Source of the DNA: a virus
IMG/VR virus record: IMGVR_UViG_3300020159_002317
Span: 1-45,348 of that record
Strand: one strand, 5' to 3'
Length of the DNA stretch: 45,348 bases
The position numbers and the translations under genes were made by a program. A model generated the notes under the pieces. That model did no database searches. It saw only the letters and a program-made list of their open reading frames with translations, and was not told the DNA's origin. Each line of letters opens with the position of its first letter. Positions within the stretch are counted from its first letter, which is position 1. Shown one piece after another: positions 26,813-36,596 of this stretch.

Positions 26813-28342
26813 TTACACTATATCTTCTTTAATGCGTATATCTTTATCCGCGTGTGGTTTTACCGCGGTAATAGTGTTAGTGTACCCAGCTTGGGTAAAA
26901 TTGTGAGTTACTTTTAATACATACCATTGCCCTAATAGCTTTTCATCAAAATCAGCATCTATCGAGCCTGTTCTACGATCTAACCCTATGAACACGTTTG
27001 CTCTACGAACTGTACTACCTGGAACTGTAAAGCTTAAGCACTGATTTAAAAAGAACCCGGTTTTCAATATAATATTTCTAGAGTCTGCAAAACGTTGAAT
27101 TTTTGTAGAACCGTATGAGTAAGCCTGCTTATATGCAAAATTTTGAGTTTTACTTTTATTTAAGGAAAACATTGCAGTGGGGTTTTTATTATTAGTAAAC
27201 TTGTCTACGTAGTTGTTCTGAAAGTAGTCTTTAATGTTTTCAATAGAATTGTCTACAACATCTAAACTAAACTGCTTGTCTTTAATACTGTTACTTGAAC
27301 ATGGGTAACTAATAAGCCCAAATGCATTATCTAACGGGCACATATCTACAAATTGAAAGTTGTTAACCGCGCCAATATAGCCTAAGTTTAAATTACGAGT
27401 GTTTAGAGGGGATTGTGGGGTTTTTAGTAAAGAAGGTATTATAACACCGGTGTTGGTGGTAGATGTAATATAAAATTGTTCTAGTTGTAAAGGGCCAGCG
27501 GCGTCGTTATTAACCGCTAAAGAAAGCTGGCTTGATAAAGATGTTAAAAACCACTTCTTACTATAACGATCTCTAAAAAGTAAAGGAACATCTCCTTCAG
27601 TTGCACCAAACTTTTTACTAGCTACATGTCGATTAAACAAATAATCTAAATCATCTATAGAGTTATTATTGGTGGGTGGGTTATAAAATATAGTACTAGA
27701 ACCTGGATCCCAGTCTTCAGCAAAAGTTTGCACTTTGCTTCTAGAATCAAGAATCGTACTAATTAAACTCTTTATAGCTAACCCCGTAGGTACCTCCCGG
27801 TCATTATCTTTTAAACTACTTGATTTACCGTTCAAACTAGGTAATAAATTATACAAAACTGTGTTAGTATCCCAGCTGCTTGTGGTGGTTTCTGCAAATA
27901 GATGGTAATCGTACTCCCAAAAATATAACTTAATATTTTTATCCTTTAAGGTACTGCCCGGCACATCTTCTACATCATATATAGAAAACATGTAATTTAA
28001 TTCCCAACCCTCTGAAGGAAACGGGTCACTTTCAAGAGTGTTAATATTACCGTCGTAAATAGGCTTGATATTGACTAACAGTAAATCTCTACCGTCATTG
28101 CGGAATTTATAATTTGCTTCAGGCTTAATAAATTCACTAACCCGTCTTTCAATAATATTTTCTTTATTGTTTATCGTAAGGGTACCACCTTTAAACCACT
28201 CTCGAGAATCCTCTTCAATATTTAAAGAAACTAACGCATCAGTATTAATAGGAAATAAAACCCCTTGAGGATTAAACAAAGAAAGCCCGAGCTCATATGA
28301 TTGATCATTGAGACGGATTCTTGTTGTGCTTACTGCAGGCAT
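26813..28342 (-). CDS. Baseplate hub-like protein (509 aa)
   Basis: Begins MPAVSTTRIRLNDQSYELG; the segment SLNIEEDSREWFKGGTLTI resembles the first barrel of gp27/gpD-type hubs. Repeated beta segments follow, ending GQWYVLKVTHNFTQAGYTNTITAVKPH, the usual hub finish. It shares its first base region with the end of the upstream gene (1-nt overlap). Named hub from pattern and from lying between wedge and spike genes. Confidence 0.5.
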   Translation of the reverse strand: MPAVSTTRIRLNDQSYELGLSLFNPQGVLFPINTDALVSLNIEEDSREWFKGGTLTINNKENIIERRVSEFIKPEANYKFRNDGRDLLLVNIKPIYDGNINTLESDPFPSEGWELNYMFSIYDVEDVPGSTLKDKNIKLYFWEYDYHLFAETTTSSWDTNTVLYNLLPSLNGKSSSLKDNDREVPTGLAIKSLISTILDSRSKVQTFAEDWDPGSSTIFYNPPTNNNSIDDLDYLFNRHVASKKFGATEGDVPLLFRDRYSKKWFLTSLSSQLSLAVNNDAAGPLQLEQFYITSTTNTGVIIPSLLKTPQSPLNTRNLNLGYIGAVNNFQFVDMCPLDNAFGLISYPCSSNSIKDKQFSLDVVDNSIENIKDYFQNNYVDKFTNNKNPTAMFSLNKSKTQNFAYKQAYSYGSTKIQRFADSRNIILKTGFFLNQCLSFTVPGSTVRRANVFIGLDRRTGSIDADFDEKLLGQWYVLKVTHNFTQAGYTNTITAVKPHADKDIRIKEDIV

Positions 28343-28719
28343 TATGTGTTAGTTATTTGCTCGATTACTAGTCGAGCGTATTGAGGTTTTAGATACTTTA
28401 ACTTAGTACCAGCTTTTGGAAAAAACACCGGGTTTTGTATGTTATTAACAGCGCATACTAACCACCAAAGTAATATTGTACCATATAACTTGTAAGAAAT
28501 AAAAGTGTAGGGTAATTTATCGTTAGGTACTGTGTATGTGTCGTAGTAAGCTTCTTCTATATCGCTAGGAAAATTTACCTTAGAAAGTATATTATAAAAG
28601 TAGTTATTTGTATCATTTTTATACACGTTAAATATGTTTTCATATCTAAAGCTTTCCAGCTGTGGAAGACTATTAATATCGTTTTGGCTTTGTGGGGTAT
28701 CGTTCATTTTATTAAGCAC
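28342..28719 (-). CDS. gp53-like baseplate wedge protein
   Basis: A 125-aa protein. PYTFISYKLYGTILLWWLVCAVNNIQNP is the characteristic segment of T4 gp53-family wedge proteins, which begin the outer baseplate ring; the LKPQYARLVIEQ end resembles an anchor. It overlaps both neighbours by a few bases. Confidence 0.65.
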   Translation of the reverse strand: MLNKMNDTPQSQNDINSLPQLESFRYENIFNVYKNDTNNYFYNILSKVNFPSDIEEAYYDTYTVPNDKLPYTFISYKLYGTILLWWLVCAVNNIQNPVFFPKAGTKLKYLKPQYARLVIEQITNT

Positions 28720-29980
28720 CAGAACTTGGCGTGACAGTTACGTTAATACCTTGGCTTGGATCTGCGTTAAAAAGAAATAAGTTACGTGTATTTGTTAAAA
28801 CACTTGTTAAAGTAAATTTTACATGGTAGGCTTCAGGTATCATTTTTATATTTGCGCCGGAAGCTTCTGGGGCAATTTCTCCGGTTTCAATATTAATAAG
28901 CCTTACATTGCCCACATTGGTTATCGAAATACTACTTAAGTAAGCAAGTGGTAGTTGTTTATAACCAGGAACCTCTACTTTATATAATACAGGGGCGTCA
29001 AGATAGTTAATACCTTTTCTATCTGGTAAATTTTGATAAGTTATTAAATAACAAAATTCCCAATTACGCTTAATACTATTTTTTAGATTGTCTAACTGGT
29101 CAATTGTGTTGTATAGATAAAAATCAATTTCGACTGTTTCATTAGCATCTGAACCCTTATAAGCTTTTGGGGCCTCAGAAACATTAGAACCATACGCGCC
29201 TGCCCCAGCATTTAATGCCATTTTTGCAGCCGCGTTAGCTGTTTTAACAGCGCCTACAGCAAGATTACCTACGGTTGCGCCTAGTTTACTTAAAAAAGAT
29301 GTTGGAGTTGAACTACCTGTACCTGAAGAGGGGTCGTCTTTACCACCAAGCATGCCAATTACGCTATTAACAGCATCGCCACCAGCATCTGCAAACCCGG
29401 TACCAGCTTTGCCCCATGTATTATTAATACCCATCATGTTGCTCGATGTGTAGTATGGTAACACGTAGCTAAACTTTGTTGGCTCAACTGCGTAAAGCCC
29501 GGTGTAAGGATTAAGAGCATTTTGAGCCCATGCTGGTAATCCCTTTTGTAAATCAGTTTTTTGTAGTTTATCTAAACTCTCTGTTGCTACCCCTATACCT
29601 TTTTCTAAGGCTGTGGCTGCAGAAGCTACTATTTCATTAGAGGTGCCTGCAGTAGCCTGCTTTACAGTAGCGCCTGCTTCTTGAAAGAAAACCTTTGTGG
29701 GTTCGGCTCCAATGTTACCAGCTATAGCAAAATCACTCGCTTTGCCACGGGCACTGTATAGGTAACCTCGCAATTCGCTAGATTGGGTTTGACGGTATTC
29801 TGTGAGTATAGCTCTAGGTATATGTTGTCGACCCTCTCTAGGGGTTAACGTCCAGTCAAAATCATTATGTACATCTATACTACCACTATCGGTTTTAGGG
29901 GTTAATATAAACGAACCTAACCCGTTTTGGGGCTCTGTCCAATTAAATAAAACTGGGGTATCGTATCCAGGTGTTGGCAT
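28712..29980 (-). CDS. Baseplate/tube-junction protein (422 aa), gp48-like
   Basis: The C-terminal third (IDFYLYNTIDQLDNLKNSI, DAPVLYKVEVPGYKQLPLAYLSSISITNVG, YHVKFTLTSVL) looks like a tail-tube-type beta domain, and the middle is Gly/Ala-rich and probably flexible. T4 gp48 joins tube to baseplate in a similar position, but I am unsure of homology. It overlaps the wedge gene by 8 nt and starts 1 nt after the tape-measure-like gene. Confidence 0.45.
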   Translation of the reverse strand: MPTPGYDTPVLFNWTEPQNGLGSFILTPKTDSGSIDVHNDFDWTLTPREGRQHIPRAILTEYRQTQSSELRGYLYSARGKASDFAIAGNIGAEPTKVFFQEAGATVKQATAGTSNEIVASAATALEKGIGVATESLDKLQKTDLQKGLPAWAQNALNPYTGLYAVEPTKFSYVLPYYTSSNMMGINNTWGKAGTGFADAGGDAVNSVIGMLGGKDDPSSGTGSSTPTSFLSKLGATVGNLAVGAVKTANAAAKMALNAGAGAYGSNVSEAPKAYKGSDANETVEIDFYLYNTIDQLDNLKNSIKRNWEFCYLITYQNLPDRKGINYLDAPVLYKVEVPGYKQLPLAYLSSISITNVGNVRLINIETGEIAPEASGANIKMIPEAYHVKFTLTSVLTNTRNLFLFNADPSQGINVTVTPSSGA

Positions 29981-29981
29981 T

Positions 29982-32510
29982 TTATAATAGTCCTCTCGAG
30001 TATATTAGAGTTTGTCTATATTTACTACGTTCTATGTAAGGTATGTCTCTACTACTATTACCTTGCCCGTCCCCGGAAACATTATTATTAGTATTACTAC
30101 TCACACTAGAAATAGTGGTTTGAGTGTTGTTACTAGCAGTTTTACTAGAACCTTGGGCCATAAGCGGACCAATAGCCTGTATTAACTCTTCTAAGCGGGC
30201 TGCAACTCGATCTAAACCTTTATTATATTGCTCAAAACCACCACTTTCTGTCTCAGGAGTTGTTGTAGTAGACTCCACATTTTTAAGCCCTGTAGTTTTA
30301 GTTGTAATTGTCGCTAGTTGAGTCGGCGATATTGAAACTGGCACTGCCGGACCGCCTTCAGTTTGTACAGTAGGAGTTTCTACTTTAGAAGCAGGCCCAA
30401 CCACTTCTGGAGCCGATTGATATTGGTTTTCAGTAGAAGCAGGCCCAACCACCTCTGGGATTGATTGGTATTGATCTTCAGCTGGGGGTGTAGTCTCCGT
30501 GGTAACTGTTTCTACCGCTTGTGGTTTTGCAGATATTTTTGCTATATTTGTATTAGCGTTTAATGCTGGTACTAATGCTAAAGCCGTAGATACCGCTAAC
30601 ACCTTTGCAATGTCTACTTTATTAATTGTATCAATAAACATCGCAAGCGGGTCTACGTTTAATTTTAATTCTGAGAACTTTGATAGACTATCTTGTAGCG
30701 TACTAATAGTACTAGCTAGTTTTTCTAAGACAGCTGATTGTTCTCCTAATGCTAGTAATTGATCTATAGGAGATTTAGAATCAGCTGATTTAGAGAAGAA
30801 GCTACCAATAGCGCTACCTACACCACCAATAGCGCTACCTATCCCTGCCGCTGCTCCGCCTGCCCCGAAAGCTATCATAGCGGCACTTACAGCCGCAATA
30901 CCTTTAGCAGTTTCAAACATGCCGGAACTATCTATTTTTGCAATTCTTTCAATACTACCGGTAACCCCGTCTATAATACCAAGTACAGTGTCTTTTATAG
31001 TGGTTATTGTTTTTACTATAGTACCGCCTATAGTATCTACTATTTTAGTAATACCTTGAATGCCTTCAGTAAATATCTTAGTTACACTATCTACGATGTT
31101 GCCGAATTTTTCTAAAATTAATTTACCGATATCTATTATGCCGTTTACTACATCTTTTAGCCCTGTAGCTAGGATCTTAGCTACGTCCCCAATTTGAAGT
31201 AAAAACGGCCCAACAAATTTTATAGCTTCTACCAATCCAGTACCCAAATACATTATCAGGTCTTTTACTATTGGTACTAGACCCATTAAAACAGGGCCAA
31301 CTACTTCAAGGGCTTTAGTTAGTACAGTACCTATCACTTTTCCGAGTTCAGCAATTACCGGGCCTAATACCTGTATTATAGGGGTTAATGCCTTTAAAGT
31401 GTCGACAACTGCTTCTTTAATAATACGGCCTATATCTACTAAGACTGGCCCTATCACTTTAGCTAAACCTATAATTATAGGCCCGATTTTCTCTATAGCA
31501 GTTACTAGCACTGTACCTATAATACGTGCAAGCTCCAACAGTACCGGTCCTGCTATCTTAATAGCTGTTCCAATCGCGGTCCCTACTGCTACTATCATGT
31601 TAGGTATTTCTTTAATTGCAGCTTTCAGTACATCTCCGAGTACGTCAGCCAAGCGTACAAAAAACGGCATCGCGGCTGCAATCGCAGGAGCGGCTATTCT
31701 TAGTGCTAACGCGACGCCGTTTATAGCAAGCACCACTAGACCTAAGCCAATTGCTACTTGAGGGTTAGCTAGACTACCTAAACTTTTAAATAACGCGCTA
31801 AAACCGACACTCATACCTTCCAGGAAGAGCCCAAAGTTTTTTCCAAAACTCGCTAGAGTTGATCCAAAGTTACTACTACTACTGGTTGTAGATGTGGCAG
31901 ATTTATTAGTAGACTTGGTTTCAGCTGTTTCTTTTTTAGTAGATTTTAACGAGGATAAAGCCCCAATTATTACCCCCTGCAAGGCCGTTAACACCGGAGA
32001 CTTAATTTCGACCACTGCAACCGGTTGTACTGGTATTTCTTTTAAAGCAGCCTCAGCCGCGGCCGCTCCCTCTAACCCTGTAACTGCTGGCGCTGTAGCG
32101 CTACGGGCAGTTAGATTTTTAGTTAAATCGTCTGTTAACTTTTTTTGATTTCTTTCAGTATCAGTGTCTTCTACCTTTTTACGGTCTTTATATCTTTTAT
32201 CTTCTTCTTTTTCTACTACATCCTTATTAAATTTTTTGTAAGTTTCAATTAAGGTAGCTTGAAGGTTAGGGCCAACCGCTTTGTTTAAGCTTTCTAGAGT
32301 GACCCGGTTTAAAGTGAGCTCATTAACAACCTTGTTAGATGAGCTCGTTATAGCAGCTATTGCATTACCTAAAAGCTTAGGTTGTTCTTTAGTTAAAGAT
32401 AGCATTTGCTCTAACCACGCCGGGGGTATAGAAGATCCTTCTCTGGGCTTGTTTAAAGCACCTAACAGGGAGGATATAAATCCTGGATCTTTACTACTAT
32501 CTTCTGGCAT
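29982..32510 (-). CDS. Tape-measure-like protein (842 aa)
   Basis: The central 300 residues are tandem hydrophobic helices of the type GPVLxxLxxIIGTVL (for example IAGPVLLELARIIGTVL, then EKIGPIIIGLAKVIGPVL), followed by a long helical region and a Gly/Ala-rich stretch. The ends are polar. This is typical of tail tape measures, which set tail length and carry membrane-active helices. At 842 aa it would suit a tail of roughly 120 nm by the usual 1.5 A per residue rule. It has its own late promoter box. Confidence 0.65.
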   Translation of the reverse strand: MPEDSSKDPGFISSLLGALNKPREGSSIPPAWLEQMLSLTKEQPKLLGNAIAAITSSSNKVVNELTLNRVTLESLNKAVGPNLQATLIETYKKFNKDVVEKEEDKRYKDRKKVEDTDTERNQKKLTDDLTKNLTARSATAPAVTGLEGAAAAEAALKEIPVQPVAVVEIKSPVLTALQGVIIGALSSLKSTKKETAETKSTNKSATSTTSSSSNFGSTLASFGKNFGLFLEGMSVGFSALFKSLGSLANPQVAIGLGLVVLAINGVALALRIAAPAIAAAMPFFVRLADVLGDVLKAAIKEIPNMIVAVGTAIGTAIKIAGPVLLELARIIGTVLVTAIEKIGPIIIGLAKVIGPVLVDIGRIIKEAVVDTLKALTPIIQVLGPVIAELGKVIGTVLTKALEVVGPVLMGLVPIVKDLIMYLGTGLVEAIKFVGPFLLQIGDVAKILATGLKDVVNGIIDIGKLILEKFGNIVDSVTKIFTEGIQGITKIVDTIGGTIVKTITTIKDTVLGIIDGVTGSIERIAKIDSSGMFETAKGIAAVSAAMIAFGAGGAAAGIGSAIGGVGSAIGSFFSKSADSKSPIDQLLALGEQSAVLEKLASTISTLQDSLSKFSELKLNVDPLAMFIDTINKVDIAKVLAVSTALALVPALNANTNIAKISAKPQAVETVTTETTPPAEDQYQSIPEVVGPASTENQYQSAPEVVGPASKVETPTVQTEGGPAVPVSISPTQLATITTKTTGLKNVESTTTTPETESGGFEQYNKGLDRVAARLEELIQAIGPLMAQGSSKTASNNTQTTISSVSSNTNNNVSGDGQGNSSRDIPYIERSKYRQTLIYSRGLL

Positions 32511-32516
32511 ATTTAA

Positions 32517-32524
32517 TACTTAGG
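32517..32524 (-). promoter_or_regulatory. Late promoter-like box CCTAAGTA (ACCTAAGTA)
   Basis: TAAGTA ends 6 nt before the ATG at 32510. Confidence 0.5.
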
Positions 32525-32547
32525 TACCGATGGTACTTTAAGTATTA

Positions 32548-33357
32548 TTAACTACCAACAAACAGAGATGTATCTATAGTCAGGATTAAATCAGTAGAAA
32601 CATCGTTAGTAACTGGGTCAGTACCGGTTACTGTTAATATATCCTTCTGAATACTAACATACTTTTCCATGTATTTTAATACCCCCTTCACTGCAGTTGT
32701 CGGTAGTTTTTCTAAAATAGCATGGCGCTTTGTAAATGGTAATTGCTTGTAATCAATCTGCTGCTCTTGATTGTTATGAAACACAGTAATACTTTTAATA
32801 AACTTTGATACTTCACCGATAAAAGCATCTCCGATAGTGTCAGTAAGCTGAGTGCTTGCAATTTGCTGGTCGTTTAGCGTTTTTTCCCGTAACTGCTTTT
32901 CAAGGTTGTATTGCTCCACAAGCAAAGGCGCACCGACTACAACAGTAAATTGAGCATCTGTAACACTTTCCGGTTGGGGGGTCTGCACCAATTTGAGCTT
33001 GTCTACCACAGATTGTAAGTTTACAGTATATGTGCTGCTACCTTGAGTGACTTTGAACACAGGCCCGCTAGTGGCCATTCTTATTTGAAGCGCGATTGCT
33101 ATACTATCAATTGTTGTTAGCGCCGGTACAATATCTTTTTCAATACAATTTTCTTGTATAAGGTTATATAAAGCTATGGTAAAACGAGTTTGAAAAATTG
33201 GATTATCTACAGCAGCCTTAAGAATAGTCTTTTGTTGGCCGGTATTAGTATTCTTAAATTTTACCTCTCTATTTAAACTCGGTACGAAAACAGGTATAGT
33301 AACCTCTTTGTTAATTGCATCTAATACTGAAATAATGTCGTTAAAATTACTACTCAT
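32548..33357 (-). CDS. gp26-like baseplate/tail chaperone (paralogue A)
   Basis: A 269-aa protein. VFVPSLNREVKFKNTNTGQQKTILKA resembles the start of T4_baseplate-family proteins (gp26/gp51). IDYKQLPFTKRHAILEKLP is shared with the gene at 33386, so the two are paralogues. They sit between tube and tape-measure genes, where long-tailed phages keep tail-assembly chaperones. Exact role unknown. Confidence 0.5.
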   Translation of the reverse strand: MSSNFNDIISVLDAINKEVTIPVFVPSLNREVKFKNTNTGQQKTILKAAVDNPIFQTRFTIALYNLIQENCIEKDIVPALTTIDSIAIALQIRMATSGPVFKVTQGSSTYTVNLQSVVDKLKLVQTPQPESVTDAQFTVVVGAPLLVEQYNLEKQLREKTLNDQQIASTQLTDTIGDAFIGEVSKFIKSITVFHNNQEQQIDYKQLPFTKRHAILEKLPTTAVKGVLKYMEKYVSIQKDILTVTGTDPVTNDVSTDLILTIDTSLFVGS

Positions 33358-33385
33358 TGTATATTAACTTACTTAAAAATTGTGG

Positions 33386-34339
33386 TTATCCAGAAAACTC
33401 GCTCGGTGTTTCGAATCCGGAAAGTTCACGACCATTAAATCCAGGACCGCTTTCTCTACTCTTTAACATACTACTTTGATCCTCAGTCTCTTTTTGATGC
33501 TGCTGTATAAAATACGTCCAATAAAGAAGCTGTTCAGCTGGCGTAATGCTATCCGAATACTCGGGGGTAAAATTAGCTTTAGTAATTAAATTGTAGTTAA
33601 TTTTATACAGGTTGTTTAGATCATCGTTAAATAACAACTTGCAAAATTCCATTAAAATCTTTGTATCTGTTGATACCGGCAAATCGACCACGGCAACGTC
33701 TGCAAAAGGCGATAGAATTGTTAATAGTTTTATTTGAGATAATTCCTCTTCTATTTCTACCACGGAACAAAATATTTTAGAAGTAACTACTAACGGTAAC
33801 TTTTCTATAATTTCTAATCGGTCTTTAAACTGTAATTGGTTAAAGTCTATGTGTTTGTCGTTAACTGTTATAGAATCTATGCAGGATGCAAGTTGGTTAG
33901 AAAAAGCCTTTTCAGGAGTCATTTCTATAAAATTTAATTCATCCTTAGATTTTACTATACTGTGAGTAACGCTTATACCCTCATGAGTAATAGTGCGAAC
34001 GTAGTTTATGTTGCGTAACTTAGTAATTAAATCCTCAAGCCGTATTTCATGTTCAAATTCTCTATTAGTAACTGGGCAAGTAGCTTTTAATTTAAGATCT
34101 GAACTTATACAGATCGAGCGAACATTAAGCAGTAGTATAATCTTATCAACAACATTGAGTCCTTCTTGTAATATCCCAGGGGAAACGTGTTCAACAACAT
34201 AAAACATATGTTGTATAAAAGACTCGTTATCGTCGTTATAAAGGGATTTAACTAAGTCTCTATATAACTTAGATGTGATTTCATTTGCCCACACTTTACG
34301 GTTAAATCCGGGTAGAATGACTCCGTATGTGAATCCCAT
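33386..34339 (-). CDS. gp26-like baseplate/tail chaperone (paralogue B)
   Basis: A 317-aa protein starting MGFTYGVILPGFNRKVWANEI. IDFNQLQFKDRLEIIEKLP mirrors the motif of paralogue A. The middle carries a CPVTNREFEHEI segment. The C-terminal 40 residues are polar and look disordered. Same inferred role as A. Confidence 0.5.
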   Translation of the reverse strand: MGFTYGVILPGFNRKVWANEITSKLYRDLVKSLYNDDNESFIQHMFYVVEHVSPGILQEGLNVVDKIILLLNVRSICISSDLKLKATCPVTNREFEHEIRLEDLITKLRNINYVRTITHEGISVTHSIVKSKDELNFIEMTPEKAFSNQLASCIDSITVNDKHIDFNQLQFKDRLEIIEKLPLVVTSKIFCSVVEIEEELSQIKLLTILSPFADVAVVDLPVSTDTKILMEFCKLLFNDDLNNLYKINYNLITKANFTPEYSDSITPAEQLLYWTYFIQQHQKETEDQSSMLKSRESGPGFNGRELSGFETPSEFSG

Positions 34340-34381
34340 TTTTATTAATTACCTTAACCCTTGAGGAAATCGATACCCGAT

Positions 34382-35260
34382 TTAAAATGTGGGTTTTTTA
34401 ATAGAGTTTAGTAATGAATTATTTCCAGCTTTAAAAGGTATACTATTAAAAGGGGCTCTTAACTTATTCAATGCATTCTTCGCAAGAGTGTTAGCTTTAG
34501 AGACTGATGCAAATTTACTAATGGCGCTAGCATTACCACCTACACCGGCCATACTACTAACACTAAAGGTGTTAAACGCAAACGTTACTTTTTCAATTCT
34601 AATTTCATTTTTGCCGTAACTGTAATCCGTTTCCCCTATTTGTACTGGTGCGCAACCTTTAAACTTAAATACCTTTCTAATTTGGTTATTATTGTTTTTG
34701 TCGTATAAAATACCTGTTATATCTGCTTTTACGTTTTGTTCAGAATTTTTAGTACGAGCAATTAAACCGTAGTGGCCCACTAAAGCAATCCATGGCCGAA
34801 TAACAAAGTCTAAAAACGAGCTGTTAGTTTCAAGTATACCTAAAGACATTTGCTGGTATTGGCCTCGCTCTTTAGAAACCATGCCAGTAAGTAGACCCCC
34901 AGATGGGCCAGCTAGCGCGCCGCTTATTCTTTCAGCAGCTACAGACTCTCCTGGTACAGAAAATCCCTGGGTAAATAAACAAACCTGGCCCCCTAAAGAG
35001 GTATGCTGAGAAGACTTTATAGTATTGACTAGTACATCTCTAGTGTCATCAATATTCCATTCGTTTTCGTACCCCACAGGAAATTTAGGTACATTACCCG
35101 TACTACCACCTAGGACTCCAGGTAATGCATCAAACGCTACAAGAAAATTAGACTCTAAAGGTATGCTGGTGTTAGGGTCTGATAAAAAATTTACAAACGT
35201 TTGCACATCAGAACCGCCCCCGTTAGCTGATTGCGCTGCCTTTGGGCCTATAGTCTCCAT
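34382..35260 (-). CDS. Tube-like baseplate protein (292 aa)
   Basis: N-terminus is disordered; FVNFLSDPNTSIPLESNFLVAFD and the distal VFKFKGCAPVQIGETDYSYGKNEIRIEKVTFAFNTF fit the gp19-like tube fold with the usual final strand. Being larger than the tube subunits, it may be the tube initiator (gp54-like). It starts 6 nt after tube paralogue 3. Confidence 0.5.
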   Translation of the reverse strand: METIGPKAAQSANGGGSDVQTFVNFLSDPNTSIPLESNFLVAFDALPGVLGGSTGNVPKFPVGYENEWNIDDTRDVLVNTIKSSQHTSLGGQVCLFTQGFSVPGESVAAERISGALAGPSGGLLTGMVSKERGQYQQMSLGILETNSSFLDFVIRPWIALVGHYGLIARTKNSEQNVKADITGILYDKNNNNQIRKVFKFKGCAPVQIGETDYSYGKNEIRIEKVTFAFNTFSVSSMAGVGGNASAISKFASVSKANTLAKNALNKLRAPFNSIPFKAGNNSLLNSIKKPTF

Positions 35261-35266
35261 GCGTTA

Positions 35267-35941
35267 TTATCTCCCAAATAGCTTTTTAGTTAAACTATTA
35301 ATAGCTTTATTAGCAACTTTATTTGCTACATTACCTAATATGTTACCGGCTAGATTACCGAGTAAACTACCAAATACATTCTTTCTACCTAAAGATACCC
35401 CAGCGGGGCCTACTGTCCAATATTGATACGCAACTGCGGCCCCTACTTCTTGTATGCCGCCGTTTTTAGTTAAGTCGTATCCGGTTTCATCTAGCTTGAC
35501 AAGAAATGCCCCGCGTAGGGTATAATCTCTTATTGGATTTAAATTATCATCAATTAAGGTGAGGGTAATAATGTTATCATCTAGACCCCGGGGTTCTAGA
35601 TTACCTGCAGACTCTTCTTCATTAAAAGTACCACTCATTGAACGCTCAAGTAGATCTCTTAATCTATAGTCTTGTGTACAATAAAACTTTACGGCCCAGG
35701 CGGCATTTTCAAACTTTACTGTGCCTGGTATTTGAAAGTCTAGGCCCATAAAAGGAGCTTGAACTGTTGAAATGCTTTTACCGGGAAGATTAGCAGTCTT
35801 TAAAAACACCAAATCATCAGGTCCAAGGGATATACCATTAACGTTAAACGCAGTAATTCTAAATTGAAAGTCCCGGGCAAACCCTCTTTGTGTTGCGTTT
35901 GCGTAAAAGTCTGAAATGTTTTGGCCGTTAATAGCTCCCAT
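35267..35941 (-). CDS. Tail tube protein, gp19-like (paralogue 3)
   Basis: A 224-aa protein with the shared N-terminus DFYANATQRGFARDFQFRIT, then FLKTANLPGKSISTVQAPFMGLDFQIPG. It has an extra Ala/Asn-rich C-terminal tail (LLGNLAGNILGNVANKVANKAI) absent from the main tube. CATAAATA ends 5 nt before its ATG. It may form a specialised ring near the baseplate or neck. Confidence 0.75.
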   Translation of the reverse strand: MGAINGQNISDFYANATQRGFARDFQFRITAFNVNGISLGPDDLVFLKTANLPGKSISTVQAPFMGLDFQIPGTVKFENAAWAVKFYCTQDYRLRDLLERSMSGTFNEEESAGNLEPRGLDDNIITLTLIDDNLNPIRDYTLRGAFLVKLDETGYDLTKNGGIQEVGAAVAYQYWTVGPAGVSLGRKNVFGSLLGNLAGNILGNVANKVANKAINSLTKKLFGR

Positions 35942-35946
35942 ATTAT

Positions 35947-35954
35947 TATTTATG
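35947..35954 (-). promoter_or_regulatory. T4-type late promoter box CATAAATA
   Basis: Ends 5 nt before the ATG at 35941. Confidence 0.65.
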
Positions 35955-36528
35955 CTAAGGATTCAGATATTACGTAAGTGAATGCTAGATTTACTGGTAT
36001 AGTAGCTATAGTGCCCACGTCAGATAGGTCGTAAGACATAGCTCCCACCCCAGTAGGATAAGCTCCTTTTAAAGTGTATTTGCGGGTTTCAATTAATTGA
36101 GAACTGTTGTTTCCAGAATCTGCCGTCTTCAATAGCGATAGTAATACATCACATGAAGCCCAGTTAGCCGACGTTGTTGTCGTGTGCTCGTTATATGTTG
36201 CAACCGACCACCTTTCCAGCATGTCTCTAAGTACATAGTCTTTATCGCAAGAGAAGTTAACTGTCCAGCCACCTGCTTCTGGGTAGCTCACGGTCATAGG
36301 CACATTATAATTAAACCCCTTGAAGTTTACTGTGGTAGTAGATATATTACGGGAAGGTATTGTTCCGTCCTTTAGATATAAAAACAAATTACCACTACCA
36401 GCTGAGATATCGTTGTTAATAGGATTAAAAACCTCATTAGTAATCTGAGTGATTCTAAACATGTTCTTACGAGCGAAACCTTTAGAAGTCGCTGTTTTAT
36501 AAAAATCCATTATACCCATTCCAGCCAT
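35950..36528 (-). CDS. Tail tube protein, gp19-like (paralogue 2)
   Basis: A 192-aa protein starting MAGMGIMDFYKTATSKGFARKNMFRIT. The same GxIPxRxIxxxxxxxxGxxxxxP pattern follows (GTIPSRNISTTTVNFKGF). A longer start at 36573 would run into the terminator hairpin; TTAAGTA ends 5 nt before the ATG I use. One of three tube paralogues in a row. Confidence 0.75.
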   Translation of the reverse strand: MAGMGIMDFYKTATSKGFARKNMFRITQITNEVFNPINNDISAGSGNLFLYLKDGTIPSRNISTTTVNFKGFNYNVPMTVSYPEAGGWTVNFSCDKDYVLRDMLERWSVATYNEHTTTTSANWASCDVLLSLLKTADSGNNSSQLIETRKYTLKGAYPTGVGAMSYDLSDVGTIATIPVNLAFTYVISESLA

Positions 36529-36533
36529 ATTAA

Positions 36534-36541
36534 TACTTAAT
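36534..36541 (-). promoter_or_regulatory. Late promoter-like box ATTAAGTA
   Basis: Ends 5 nt before the ATG at 36528. Confidence 0.5.
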
Positions 36542-36551
36542 GTCTGTACAT

Positions 36552-36581
36552 AAAAAAAAGCCCTGTTTTGCAACAGGGCTT
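36552..36581 (-). terminator. Rho-independent terminator after main tube gene
   Basis: Minus-strand 10-bp stem AAGCCCTGTT/AACAGGGCTT, GCAA loop, T-run. It directly follows the 174-aa tube gene, so sheath plus tube may form a discrete abundant mRNA. Confidence 0.85.
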
Positions 36582-36596
36582 AAATTTAAACCTAAC

